64,000 bases of DNA from Myotis daubentonii (GCF_963259705.1 NC_081841.1:119669033-119733032), one strand, 5' to 3'; shown: positions 1 through 12,027, counted from the stretch's first letter. The notes: generated by a model from the sequence alone, not told the origin. Numbers and translations: made by a program.

Positions 1-574
1 ACAATGACTCCTGTGAGCATCATCATCTAGGAGAAAGCTACCCTCTAGTTCTTGTTCCAATGCCAGATAATCAAGTTTCTCCCCATACGTCCTTGGATCC
101 CCCAACCTGCTTCCACAGTGCTGGAGTTCAGAGGGACCCTGTAAATTTGTGTGCTGGCCCTTTAAGAGGAACTGCCTGGGAATCCAGCAGTCTCCATGTT
201 CCTTAGGCACAATCCCTGCAGGTTTTTACAGCCCATGGTTATGGGGGCTTCTCTTCCCAACTCTGCAACCAAGAGCTGGAGATGTGTTGTGGGGCTGGGA
301 CCCCTTGCTCTTCATGAGGGACCTCTTCAGCCAAGGTATCCCTCACGATTGAAAAACACCACACTGAGTGCAGGACCAGCCCATCTGTGCCTCCATCCCT
401 TCTACCAGTCTCAATTTGCTTTCTTTTTCTTACTTCTCTAATTATAGGACTTCCATTCAGCCAGATTTTAGGCAGTTTTGAATGATTGTTGTTCTGTATT
501 TTAGTTGTAATTTTGATATGGCTGTGGGTGTCGGCAAGTACTGGCATTTACTTATGTCACCATCTTGGTTCTCT
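1..574 (-). mobile_element. L1 LINE, 5'UTR part, runs off left edge
   Basis: This stretch reads as the antisense of a LINE-1 5' untranslated region. The right end contains CACCATCTTGGTTCTC, the complement of the AAGATGG start typical of mammalian L1 elements. The phrase GTGCTGGCCCTTTAAGAG near 150 recurs (GTGCACTGGCCCTTTAAGAG) in the 5'UTR of the L1 at 59.87 kb. The body of the element would lie left of the window. No ORF is expected here, and the short open frames are not coding. Confidence 0.7.
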
Positions 575-3500
575 CTTTTTATTTTTTTATTTAAAAAAAA
601 ATTTTAATGGTGGTATTATTGCAAGTGTCCCCCTCTTCCCCTCCATTGCCCATCTCCATCCACCCCATCAATCCCTTCCATTAGCCTTCACCAAACTGTT
701 TTCCATGTCCATGAGGTATGCATATATGTTCTTTAGCCAATCCGTCAACTTCTTTATATAGTCACCCATTCCCCCTCCCCTGGGGAACTGGCCAGTCTGT
801 TCCATGTATTCATGCTTCTGGATTCATTTTGTTTATCAGTTTATTTTGTTCATTAGATTCCATATATTAATGAGATCATATAGTATTTGTCTTTCTGTAA
901 CTGGATTATTTGGCTTCCCATAATACTCTCCAGGTCAATTCATGCTGCCTCAAAGAGTAAGAAAACTACTTTTTTACAGCCATGTAGTATTCCATTGTGT
1001 AAATGCACTGCAGCTTTTTTTATCCACTGAGCTACTGATTGGCAGTTGGACTGTTTCCAGATCTTAGCTATTGTAAATAACGCTGCTATGAACATTGGGG
1101 TGCATCTATTTTTCTGATTGGTGTTTCAGAATTCTTACAGTATGTTCCCAGAAGTGGAGATCACTGTGTCAAAAGACAGTTCCATAGTTAAATTTTTGAG
1201 GACACTTAATACTGATTTCCAGAGTGGCTCCACCAGCAGTGTACTAGTGTTCCTTTTTCTCCAATCTTTGCCAGCACTTGTGTTTTGTTGATGGTAGCCA
1301 TTCTAACAAGTGTGAGGTGATACATCATTGGAGTTTTAGTTTGCATCTCTCTGATGATAAGTGACTTTGAACATTTTCTTCATGTTTCTTGGCCATCTGT
1401 TTGTCCACTTTGGAGAAGTTCTAGGTGCTTTGACTATTTTAAATTGGATTATTTGTCCTCCTTTTGTTAAGTTGTATGAGTTCCTCATATTTGTTTATAT
1501 TAACCTCTTATCAGATGTATCATTGGCAAATATATTCTCCCATATAGTGGCCTCTGTTTTCATTTGGTTGATGGTTTCTTTTGCTATGCAGAAGCTTTGT
1601 ATTTTGATGTAGTCTTATTTGTTAATTTTCTTCTTTGTTTCCCTTGCCCTAGGAGATGTATCCATAAACATATTGCTATGAGAGATGTCTGAGATTTTGT
1701 TGCCTATATTTTTAATAGGATTTTTATGGTTTCACAATCTACATTTAATTCTTTTATCCATTTTGAGTTTATTTTTGTGTATGGTGTAAGTTGGTGGTTT
1801 AGTGTCATTTTCTTGCATGTACCTACCCAATTTTCCTAACACCATTTATTGAAGAGACTGTCTTGACTCCATTGTATGCTCTTGCCTCTTTTGTCAAATA
1901 TTAATTGAGCGTAATGGCTTGGGTCAATTTCTGGGTTCTCTGTTCTGTTGCATTCATCTATATGCCTGTTCTTGTGCCAGGTCCAGGCTGATATGGTTAC
2001 AGTGGCTTTGTAGTATAACTTGATATCTGGTATTGTGATCCCTTGAACTTTGTTCTTCTTTCTCAAGATTTCTTCAACCTTTTTGGTTCCATATGAATTT
2101 TTGGAGTATTTTTTCTAGATCTGTGAAATGTGCCATTGGTATTTTAACAAGGATTGCATTGAATCTATAGATGCTTTGGTTAATGTGGACATTTTAATGA
2201 TGTTGATTCTACCAATGCATGAATATGGTATATTATTTGATTTGTTTATATCATCTTCTATCTCTTTTTTCAACATCCTGTGGTTTTCTGAGTACAGGTA
2301 TTTTACCTCCTTGGTTATGTTTATTCCTAAGTCTCTTAATGTTTTTGTTGCAATGGTAAATGGGACTATTTTTGTTTCTCTTTCTCAGAGATCATTATTG
2401 TTGAGTAAAAATTCCATCAATTTCTGAGTGTTAATTTTGTAACCTGCTACATTGTCAAATTCATTTATTAAAAGGAGTTGGTTTTTGTGGACTCTTTATG
2501 GTTTCCATGTACAATATTATGTCATCTACAAATAATGATTGTTTTACTTCCTCCTTTCCAATTTGGATGCCTTTTATACTGTCTGCTGTCTCATCGTGTG
2601 GCTGAGACTTCCAGTACTATGTTGAATAAGAGTGGTGAAAACTGACATCCTGGTCTTATTCCTGTTCTTAGGGGGAATGTTTGAGTTTTTGCACATTGAG
2701 TATGATGTTGGCTGTAGGTTTGTCATATATGGCCTTTATTATGCTGAGGTATGATCCCTCTATTCCCACTTTTCTGAGCGTTTTTATAAAAAATAATAGG
2801 TGTTGGATTTTGTCAAGTGCTTTTTTGCATGAATTGATATGATCATGCGGGTTTTGTCTTTTAATTTGTTTATGTGACATATCACATTTATTGATTTACA
2901 AATATTGTACTAGCCTTCCATCCCTGGTGTATGATCATGGTATTTGATCTTTTGGTCATGGTGTATGATTTTTTTAGTATATTGCTGTATCCAATTTTTA
3001 AATATTTTTTGAGGATTATATCATCTATGTATATCAGGAATATTGGCTTGTATTTCTCTTTCTTTGTATTGTCTTTATCTGGTTTTGGGAGTAGGATAAT
3101 GCTGGCCTTATTAGAAGAGCTTGGAATTGATCCTTTCTCTTGGTGTTCTTGGAATCATTTAAAGAGGATAGGTGTTAGGGTTTTTTTTTTAATGTTTTTA
3201 AATCTCCCTGTGAAGTCATCCAGATCCAGGATTGTGTTGGCTAGTTTTATTTTATTTTATTACTGCTTCAATTTCATCAGTTGTTATTGGCCTGTTCAGA
3301 TTTTCTAGTTCTTCTGATTCATATTTGAAAGATTGTATTTTCTAGGAATTTTTCCATTTAGTCCAGTTAGTTCTGCTTGTTGACATATAGTGGTTCATAG
3401 TATTTTCTCACAATCATTTGTATTTCTGTGGTGTCAGTTGTTACCTTACCTCTTTCATTTATGATTTTATTTATTTGGGTCCTCTCTCTTTGTTTCTTTA

Positions 3501-4333
3501 GGACTCTGGCTAATGGTTCATCAATTTTGTTTATATTTACCAATATCCAGTCTTGGATTCATTGATTTTTTTTTATTGTTTCTTTTAGTCTTCATGTGAT
3601 TTATTTCTGATCTTTATTATTTTATGTCTTCTACTTACTTTGGTCTTTTAATGTTGTTATCTTTATAATTACTTTATTTGTAGTGTTAGTTTATTAGAGC
3701 TTTTATGTTTGTTTCCTTGAGGTACACCTGTAATGTTATGAACTGCTTTTGCTGTGTCCCGCAGATTTGAGTTGCTGTGTGTTCTTTTTCATTTGTTTCC
3801 AGGAAGTTTTTTATTTCTTCTTTGATTTAATTGTTAACCCACTCATTGTTTAATAACATACTATTTAGCTCCCATGTGTTTGAATATTTCTGAGTGTTTT
3901 TATTGTGGTTGATTTCTAGTTTCATGCCATTGTGATACAAGATGATTTCTTACTTGATATGTTTTCAATTCTCTAGAACTTTTAGAGACATATTTTGTGT
4001 CTTATCATGTGGTCTATCTTTTAGAAGGTCCTGAGTACACTCGAGAAGAATATATATTCTGCAGCTTTGAGGGGAATGTTCTGTAAATATCTGTTAAATC
4101 CATCTGATCTACTGTGTCACTTAAGGTCTCCATTCCCTTATTGAATTTTTGTCTGGAAGATCTATCCAGTGATGGCAGATGTTTCTGGTTATTCCTCCTT
4201 TTTTTTTTTTTTTTTTTTTAATTTGGGGGTTGTTTCTTTGTCTCCCCATTTTAATTGTCTCTTTGTGTTTGTATTTTTGTATTAAGTATATTTGCTGTGA
4301 CTCCCAGTCTTGTGGGGTGGGCTTTGTAGTGAA

Positions 4334-4741
4334 CTAGAGGCCGGGTGCACAAAATTCATGTAGTGGGAGGGGTTTCCTCAGCACGGCCTGCACCCTCTCG
4401 CAGTCTGGAACCTCTCAGGGAAAGTCCGCCTTGGGGATCGGGCCTAAGCTGGCAGTCAGACATCCCTCTTGCAGTCCAGGGTTCTCGCAGTCCATGACCC
4501 TTTGCTCCTTACTGCCTGCCTGTAGTGAAGGTGGGAGAGGCTCCTGCCACTGGGCTCACCAGCCATGAGCCCAGCTTCTAGCTGAGCAGCACTCCCCCTG
4601 TGGCAGCGTACTGACCACCAGGGGACAGCTCCTGCATTGAGCATCTGCCCCTGGTAGTCAGTGTGCATCATAGCAACCTGTCCTTCCACCAGTCGTTCCA
4701 CTGGTCATTCAATTTACATATTAGGGTTTTATTATATAGGA
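4334..4741 (-). mobile_element. Non-autonomous Helitron (HeliBat type)
   Basis: On + it starts with CTAGAGGCC and GGGTGCACAAAATTC, the complement of the Helitron 3' terminus, and ends with ATTATATAGGA, the complement of the 5' TCCTATATAAT. Flanks are A and T, the expected A^T target without duplication. It has no coding capacity and is GC-rich against its AT-rich host L1. It shares the CCCCTGGTAGTCAGTGTG block with other copies in this window. Confidence 0.9.
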
Positions 4742-5113
4742 TGTCCTGTAGGACCTAGAGGTGTATTTTACTTGCACTTCTGAGCTATATGCTCTATGTG
4801 TGTCCCTTTTTTGGTTTATTTGGACTTTTCTGTTGTGATTTGGTCTAGATTGTTGTTGTCCTGTTCAGGGGAGGACTCTTCTTTCAGACTGGCTAATAGT
4901 AAGGCTTAGCCTCTACCACATCTTGTGAGCTGTTGTATAAGTGTTGACAGGGTAAAATAAAACAAAACTGGCAGGACACAAACTGGAACATACAAAATAT
5001 CCTAAAAACCACAATGAAAACAACCCAAGAGAAAAGAGAATAAAGAAAAAGAAGAGAGGATACAAATACTAAGGCAAAAGAAAATAAAGAAAAGAATATC
5101 ATCACTAATAGTA

Positions 5114-5561
5114 AAATAATAATAATAATAATAATAATAAAGCTACTGGGAGATAAAATGGGCAGACAAAACATTTTGAACGTAAGAAAGGGAGACCAAA
5201 AGATAAGAGTAGAGAGTAGTAATAGGACAATGGTAAAAGACCAGAAGACAGAGAAAGAAAAAATGTAGTGGTATCAAGAAAAGAGAAAAAGGGAAAGCAA
5301 AAGAAAGAATGAAAAAGAAAAAAAAGGGGAAAAAGAGAAAAAAAAAAAACATGGATAGAGTAAGGAACGAGGCCAATAAGAGATATGGAAGAAAAAGAGA
5401 CAAAAGCAATAACCTTAATAATAATAATAATAATAAAGCAATAAAGCAGAGAATATCATTAAATTATTGAAAATAGAACAAAAAACAACAAAAACAAGCA
5501 AAGCAAAACAAAACACCCCCCCCCAAAGAAAGAAAAACAAACAAACAAACAAACAAACAAA
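5114..5561. repeat. Purine-rich tract with AAT and CAAA microsatellites
   Basis: Within the L1 5'UTR-like region there is a long adenine/guanine-rich tract with (AAT)n at 5,114-5,141 and 5,414-5,436, a C run near 5,515-5,524 and (CAAA)n at 5,536-5,561. Low complexity explains the long hydrophobic open frames seen on the opposite strand, which should not be called as genes. Confidence 0.85.
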
Positions 5562-6421
5562 ATACCAGAACAACAGCAAACTCCAGCCAAGTGAAGTTTG
5601 GGCAGTTTATGATGTCTGAGGTTCACTGTTTTACATGCTTATTTCAGGCCTCCTTAGACATACTTTTGTGTCAGCTAATGTCAGGAGCTGACCAGGTTTG
5701 GCTCTCAGTGTCCTTTTGTAACTGGCTGGTCTGAAGTTCTCTCTGGACCACCTCCAACTGTCAGCTATTCTGCCTCCTCCATGTGGTTGTCTGGACTTTC
5801 TCTATTGTCTTCCAAGGAGAGTCTTTAGGGCAGATGCAGGCTAGTGTAACTAGGACTAGTGGGCCCTTTGCTTAGAGATTTTGCCATTAGGCACTCACTG
5901 AGGGAAATTAATCTTTGCTTTAAAGCCAACTCTGCAGTCTCTACCATATCCTCCAACTCTAGTTCTCCCTAAAATGGCCTGATGAAGGTTCAAATTGGAT
6001 AGGTGTTGACAGGGTACTGCCTTTTCTGTATGAGCAGGTTCACCTGGCTTGGGCTCAGTGGAATTGATCAAAAGAGACTCCTGTGAGGAAATTGCCTACC
6101 ACCTGGTCCCAAATAATAGTCCCTGAGAGTCTTACTCTTGAAAAGTCCTCTTCTGAGCTGCTCTCCTTTCCCCCACTGAACTGTGCCCAGTGGGAGTATC
6201 TGGAGCTTCAGAGAGCTGATCCAAGCTTTTTCCAGTTGGTGGCAGTGCTCCTAACCTGCAGGAGAGGTAAATGTGCTCCACCTCTCCTTTCCCATTTCTG
6301 GCTGATTGAACTCACAGGGTGCTCAGGTTAGCCTCTCCACGTTGAAGGCACAAAGCCCAACTCTTGTTGGTCTGTCTCCCCAATATAAGCCTTCCCTGTG
6401 GATGCCTTCAGGTGCTGTCCA

Positions 6422-6529
<108 letters not shown>

Positions 6530-7344
6530 GAACCAGAAGAAAACCTGCTTTGTAAGGACCTGGAGTCCTTGCATCTCCAGTCCAAGCAGGAGAGATTACA
6601 AAGTCAGCCACTCAGGTCTCCCACACAGTTGATCTCAGTGTAGCTGGGGCCAAGATTCCCCATTCTGCTGGAAATCCCAGCTCTCCCATTGCAGATCACA
6701 AATCCTGCTGTTCCCTGTAGGCAGCTCCAGTTTCTCTCTGGCCACCAGAGGACACTCTTTCCCTTCTCCATGCCCCAGTTTAGATGCTTTCTGGGGCTCT
6801 GTACAATGCCATACAGGAAATCAGAAGTTCCCTTTAAGTCACTGCTGGGTGCAGCCCATAGGCCCCATATAGCCTTTCTAGCAGTCAGTGCCTGTAGTGT
6901 ATCTTTCCTACTGGATCTGTTGCAATTTAGTGTGTTCTTTCACTGGGAAGGTATGGACCCTACCTCACAGGCAAACTGTTCCCCTGGATCCCTCCGCCCT
7001 ATACTGCTCTCCTTTCTGACTCCACTACTGAGGGTTTGAGATCCATGCATTTGGATGCCAGGCTATACTCTCAAAGGGAGGGAGCTTTATAGCCACTATC
7101 CCTCTGGCCTCTCAGCAGAGCACCAGCTCCTGGGAGCTTCCCCTTTCCATAACTCCTCCTCTCTTACCAATCTCTACATTGCTTCTTCAGTGCCCCTTAG
7201 TCAAAATATGTCTAATAAGCTATGATTCTCTTGTTTTTCCAAGCTGACTGCTTTGTATTTTAGCTGTAAATCCAGTCTGTGGCTGGGAGAAAGGACACTC
7301 AGTCTCCTGTTAGAGTGCAGCCATCTTTGCTCTCTTAGACCATG

Positions 7345-7850
7345 GCTGTTAGTGACAAATTCTCTCAATTTTTATTTATCTCTTTGTGGGTTTTTTAGCA
7401 GATACCTTTGCTGGATAGAGAATTCTTAGTTGACAGTTTTTTCCAGCACTTTGAATATGTCATCCCACTGCCTTCTAGTCTCAATTGTTTCTGATGAGAA
7501 GTCAGATGTTGATCTTAAATAATATTTAAAAGGTCACTCTTCTCTTGCTCCTTAAGAGTCTCTGTGTTAGACTTTTGACATGTGTTAGACTTTTAGATGT
7601 GTCTGAATAGTGAATGGATTTTATACTAGTTGGGGTTTATTGAGTTTCAAGTTTTTAAACAATCAACTTTGGAAAGTTTTAAGCCATATTTCTTCAAATA
7701 TTATTTCTGCCTCATGTCTCTCTTTGCTCCTTTTCAGATTCCTATTAAGTGTATGTTGGTATGCTTGCTGTGTCCCACAGGTCACTGAGACTCTGTTAAT
7801 TTTTCTTCATTCTTTTTCCTTTCTAGTTCTCAGACTAGATAATCTTAGTT
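7345..7850 (-). mobile_element. Ancient L1 ORF1 relic
   Basis: The sequence resembles the complement of the ORF1 coding region of old mammalian L1 or half-L1 elements: ATGTCATCCCACTGCCTTCT, TTGTTTCTGATGAGAAGTCA and TATTTCTTCAAATATT occur in the expected order. The equivalent region is seen in better condition at 32.9-33.4 kb. Heavily mutated, no open frame. Confidence 0.65.
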
Positions 7851-8274
7851 GACCTGGGGAGAAATAGATGGAAATAGGGCAGGAAAAATACCATGAAGCA
7901 TTTTATCAGTTCATATGATAACTAAAAGAACACAATCTATGAAGGTAAAAAAAGCAGCTTAAGTAAAATTTTTGGAGGGAAAACGACAGAAAGAAATTCA
8001 ATTTGAGAGTATTTTTGACATTAATCATGGAAAAAATGCAGCTTCTTTTGATGGATTTTTTAGAAACAATTTTTTAAATGCAAACAAAAAGAAAAATTAT
8101 TTAAAATTGCATAAAAATTTAATAAGAAGAGGCCATACAGCCCTCAAGACACATTTAAAGTACACAAACAAGCAATTGAATATTCTATAGCACATCCATT
8201 TGGATGTGTGCTATTTGCATTTTTAGTGAAAGGAAATGAATTCAATAAAGGGCCATAGGGAAAGTACTATCTAA
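7851..8274. other. Unassigned AT-rich sequence
   Basis: No gene, repeat family or RNA recognised. An adenine-rich stretch contains one 72-codon open frame (7,972-8,190), rich in Lys and Asn and without recognisable motifs; most likely chance. Confidence 0.5.
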
Positions 8275-8675
8275 TCTAATAATAGACAAGCATGGTAATT
8301 GACCATACCTACGCTACACTTCCTATTGGCTAATCGGGGTGATATGCAAATTAACTGCCAACTAAGATGGCGGTTAAGCGCCAGCAAAGATGGCAGCTAA
8401 TTTGCATACTGCAGACAGGGTAGGACAGCGCAAGCCGCCATTCAGGCCCAGTGTGTGATTGGGGGGTGGGCCGGGGCTGGGGTGAAGGCAAGCGGTGCTG
8501 ATCTCCTGGCCGGAGCCCTTGCCCACCCACCGGAGACAGGGGGTCCACTCCCGTGTACAACCCGGGGTCGGGCGGGGGGATCGGCGGCATCGCATGCCTT
8601 AGCATGAGCCCTGCCCGCGGGGAAGGCGGATGCGAACCTGGAGCACTGGAGCCACCCGGGCTCTCCCCGCCATCC

Positions 8676-8950
8676 ACGCTTCATGAATTGCAAGTTTCTG
8701 TGGAGGCGGTAGCTGCAGGACACAGAGCGGGAGAGGAGGGAGTGGGCCAAGCGTGGCTCGGGCTCGGGCTTGACGGGGGGCACTGGCATGGAGGAGATCT
8801 CCCCAGCGGGCAGCGGCTCCCCCTGCCTCCAGGGAGATCTCCTCTGCCCCGGTGCCCTCTGTCAAGCCCTAGCCACACTCGTCCCACTCCAGTCTCCTGC
8901 TCTGCGTCCTGTGTTTCCGCATCTGCGGAAACTTGCCATTCATGAAGCCT
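8676..8950. repeat. Large imperfect inverted repeat inside Helitron
   Basis: The left arm (about 8,676-8,811) begins GCTTCATGAATTGCAAGTTTC and ends GAGGAGATCTCCCC. The right arm (about 8,829-8,950) is its complement with mismatches and indels, ending GAAACTTGCCATTCATGAAG. The spacer is short. Folded, it would give a hairpin of about 120 bp. It ends just where FZD1 similarity begins. Arms were compared by eye. Confidence 0.75.
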
Positions 8951-8954
8951 GGTC

Positions 8955-9258
8955 GGAGGGGAGGAGGAGGCACCTAAGAAGTCCCCAGCCGCCAGCGCTG
9001 TGAGCTGGAAATTTTGTGCTGGGGCACTCCGGGCGGGGCCGGTGGCAGAGGGGAGCTGGGACTCTGGCCGCCGCCGCCGCCCCCCAGCTGGCTCTGGGCA
9101 CTTGGTGCGCTGGCTACTGCTGCTGCTTTGGTTGCTGGAAGCTCCGCTGCTGCTTGGGGTCCAGGCGCAGGAGGCTGGCCAGGGGCCTGGCCAGGTCAGC
9201 AGCCCCCGCTGCCACCTCAGCAGCAACAGAGCGGGGAGCAATACAATGGTGAGAGGAG
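8955..9258 (+). pseudogene. FZD1: Captured 5' coding fragment of Frizzled-1
   Basis: FZD1 is a single-exon Wnt receptor. In frame from 8,961 the translation begins EEEAPKKSPAASAVSWKFCA and later gives RWLLLLLWLLEAPLLLGVQ and AQEAGQGPGQ, matching the amino terminus and signal peptide of vertebrate FZD1. Near 9,190-9,200 a frameshift occurs; the second frame then gives GQQPPLPPQQQQSGEQYNGE, the segment just before the cysteine-rich domain. Similarity stops after about residue 105, so the Wnt-binding and membrane domains are absent. The expected ATG is replaced (GGAGGG just upstream). It lies wholly inside the Helitron, so it is a transposon capture and not the gene. The family match is from recognition of the protein, not a search. 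Confidence 0.88.
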
Positions 9259-10880
9259 CCTGAGCCCCGCCCACCCGCCAGGGACATGGGGCCCTCTGAG
9301 AGAGAGAGAGAGAGAAAAGAGAGAGAGTGGAGGAATTTGACACCCCACATCCCTCCCTCATTGACCACTGTGATTCCAAGCCAGCAAGGGCTGCCTTCAG
9401 GCCGCAGCTCCAGGTCCCTCACCCCCACCCCAGTCCCGAGAGCACAGTGCTGGCCACGGGCACCCAGGAGTTCCGGGAATGCAGCGCAAGGGGCTGGCAC
9501 GAGGTCCAGCAGGTGGGGGGCTGTGTTTACAGCGCCAAGTTCCCCACTTCTGTCCTGGCCCGCATCCCTCCTCCTTCCCCTTAGAGGCCCAGCTCTTGCC
9601 TACATGCTTGCTGGGCAGGCCCAACTGCACCAGGGGGTGAGCCATGGCAATCAGGATGGCCACTTCTTGGGATGGGATGGCCAGACCACGGGGATTCATG
9701 AGGGCGATGAGGCCCGTGGGGCATTCGCAGCCCTCGGGTGGCGGGGGTGGCTTGTCAAGCCGAGTCTGGCTTCAGTGGGGCCAGTGGGAGCCCGAGGCCA
9801 CCCCAACCCCCACAGGTCCTGGGTAGACTGTGGCTCAGTGAAGAGCAGTATCTCCATGCATGGTGCCCAGGGGTGGCTGTGAGCTGCTGCAACCCCACCC
9901 CACACTTTAGGGAGGGGGAGAAGGCTCTCAGACACCAGTACCCTAGGCTGTACCACCTGGCCTGTGCCTCAGCCTGCCAGGTTGGCAGGGTCCCGGGCAG
10001 GTAAGCTGTTCCCTTCCCCCAGTGGTAGAACAAGGAGGAGAGCGTTGGGTGCAGAGAGGGGACCTCAGCTGGGATCCTCCTGGTGTGGGGAAGGGGCCCA
10101 GCCTGGGCCAGGTGGGGAGCTTAGGAAGTCTGGCTAAGCAGGCGCTGGTTCATATCAACTCTTACTCTGCCATCTTCCTCCAGCTCTTCAAGCTAGCTCC
10201 CCTGCCCCACCTGTCCGGGGGAACGGGCTCTGGTTGACCTCCCTGAGCTCAGACTGTGGACCCAGAGACCTCAAGGAAGAGTGCCTGGCCGGGCCTGGAC
10301 AGGGGCCAGTACAGAACTACCAGGGCACAGTTCCTTTGGTGTTTTGGTGAAGTTTCCAACTGACCCAAGGAGGAAACCTGAGAGGGGAAAGGCCGGGAGG
10401 CATGAATTGCCAGCACTTTAGCCACTTGAAAACAGCTCCACTTGGAATGTGAGGTGGTTGTATGTTCAGCTGAGAAGTGAGGGGGCCGAACTCCACCATC
10501 GCTGGGCTCCTGTCAGTCCGAGGCCCAAGCATCCACCATGACAAGGAAAGAACAGAGCGAGGGGCCTGGAGGAAGGGAGGACAATTGAAGAAAACTGTGT
10601 CTAGACTTTCCCCAGCCCTATACTTCTTTCTGCTGCCTACAAGAGCCCCAGGCCCGGCCACAGTTCTATCTCCACCTTTTAGTCCCTTATTCTCCAACCA
10701 CAGAGGAAAGAAATAAGGAAGGAGTCTGTGCTGCCTTCAGAAAGTATCTATATACTTGATCGGCCAGTTGCCTTCCACAGAGGGAGGCCAGACTGCGGCT
10801 TAGGCCTGCTTCCCACAGGGACATCAGTAGGACTTCCTGTGAGGGCTTCCAGACTGTTAGAGGGGTTGGCTGGGTTGAGG
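9259..10880. other. GC-rich Helitron cargo, possibly more captured DNA
   Basis: This 1.6-kb interior is GC-rich and lacks Helitron or LINE features. An 85-codon frame at 9,327-9,584 (+) and a frame at 9,397-9,699 (-), with the stretch MNPRGLAIPSQEVAILIAMA, look protein-like, and pyrimidine tracts ending in CAG occur near 10,020 and 10,180. I do not recognise a source gene. A short GA run is at 9,300-9,327. Capture of additional host sequence is plausible but unproven. Confidence 0.4.
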
Positions 10881-10922
10881 GATGCCCTCAGAGTGCACAA
10901 ATTTTGTGCACTGGGCCTCTAG

Positions 10923-11256
10923 TCAACAATATTCTAAGTACTAAGCTGAACTTGGAAAACATTGCTCAAATTCACTTGTAATTTATATGACAGCAAATTA
11001 ACCATGAATAAAAAAAGAAACATTTTGATGGAAAAGGATAAAACTTATTAAAGTTTTGTACAATATTTTATAATTGTTGATAGCTTATTTTTTTCTTTAA
11101 AAGTCATATTTTCTCATATGTGAAAATAGTCCATGAAAGTATCTGTAGTAAATTAGCATATTTGAAATCAAAATTTAAATGATCTGGTTGTGTATAAATG
11201 CAAATTATAAATATTGATTCATGAAATTTGTTCAATTGAGCAACCATGAATAAAAT
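10923..11256. other. Unassigned AT-rich spacer between Helitrons
   Basis: No recognisable gene or repeat family; AT-rich ordinary intergenic sequence. Confidence 0.5.
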
Positions 11257-12017
11257 TCTATAATAATAAAGACGTAATATGCTAATTAGACCAGGCAGCC
11301 GAACAACCTTCCCGACATCCTTTCTGAGGAAGCCATGGTGGCGGGGGCCGAGGCAGAGGCAGTTAGGGGTGATCAGGCAGGCAGGCGAGCAGTTAGGGCT
11401 ATCAGGCAGGCAGGTGAGTGGTTAGGAGCAATCAGGCAGGCAAGCAGAGGAGTTTAGGGGTGATCGGGCAGGCAGGTGAGCAATTAAGGGTGATCAGGCA
11501 GGTAGGCTAGCAGTTAGAGGCAAGCAGGCAGCGTGGTTAAGGGTGATTATCCAGGCAGGTGAGTGGTTAGGGGTGATCAGGCAGGCAGGCAAGTGGTTAG
11601 AGGCGATCAGACAGGCAGTTGAGTAGTTAGGGGCGATCAGGCAGGCAGGTGAGTAGTTAGGGGCAATCAGGCAGGCAGGCGAGCCATTAGGGGCAATGAG
11701 ACAGGCAGGCGGAATGGTTAGGGGCAATCGGGAAGGCAGGCAAGTGGTTAGGAGCGATCGGGCAGGAAGACGAGTGGTTAAGAGTGATGAGGCATGCAGG
11801 CAGAGGAGGTTAGGGGTGATGAGGCAGGTAGGCAAGCCATTAGGGGCGATCAGACATGCAGGCAGATGAGCGGTTAGGAGCCAGAGATCCTTGACTGCCG
11901 CAGGGATCTGACATAAACCAGTCAGACATCCCCCAAGGGGTCCCGGATTGCGAGAGGGTGCAGGCCAGGGTGAGGGACCCCCCCTCCATGCACAAATTTC
12001 ATGCACCGGGCCTCTAG
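11257..12017 (+). mobile_element. Helitron with internal minisatellite
   Basis: Begins TCTATAATAATAAAG with ACGTAATATGCTAATTAGACC and ends with CATGCACAAATTTCATGCAC, CGGGCCTCTAG. A T follows the 3' end. The interior is a degenerate tandem array (see 11,370-11,885). No coding capacity; the long antisense frame there is a translation of the array (repeated ACLIAPN motifs). Confidence 0.9.
11370..11885. repeat. Tandem array, about 35-40 bp unit
   Basis: Around a dozen degenerate units built on GGTTAGGGGCGATCAGGCAG plus GCAGGCGAGT. Unit length varies through small indels. The array lies wholly within a Helitron, so it probably expanded inside the element or was copied with it. Confidence 0.85.
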
Positions 12018-12027
12018 TTATTACATA

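Larger units (their letters stand above)
8275..10922 (+). mobile_element. Large gene-capturing Helitron
   Basis: The 5' end TCTAATAATAGACAAGCATGG with downstream GATATGCAAATTAACTG and AAGATGGCGGTTAA matches the 5' region of the Helitron ending at 53,634. The 3' end shows the hairpin GTGCACAAATTTTGTGCAC followed by GGGCCTCTAG. Flanks are A and T. At 2,648 bp it is far longer than the 200-760 bp copies nearby and is strongly GC-rich inside. It carries an inverted repeat (8,676-8,950), a FZD1 fragment (8,955-9,258) and a further 1.6 kb of gene-like GC-rich sequence that I cannot name. It encodes no RepHel protein, so it must have been moved in trans. Confidence 0.9.

Noticed and set aside
4893..5409. 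Antisense frames of about 90 codons rich in Phe, Leu and Ile, looking like membrane proteins
   Set aside because: They arise from the A-rich low-complexity tract of an L1 5'UTR, without start context or conserved motifs.
8961..9263. Genuine FZD1 5' exon at its native locus
   Set aside because: FZD1 similarity stops within about 300 bp, is frameshifted, lacks ATG and lies between Helitron termini.
11370..11885. CRISPR-like array
   Set aside because: Units are contiguous and degenerate, with no constant repeat and unique spacers; the genome is mammalian.
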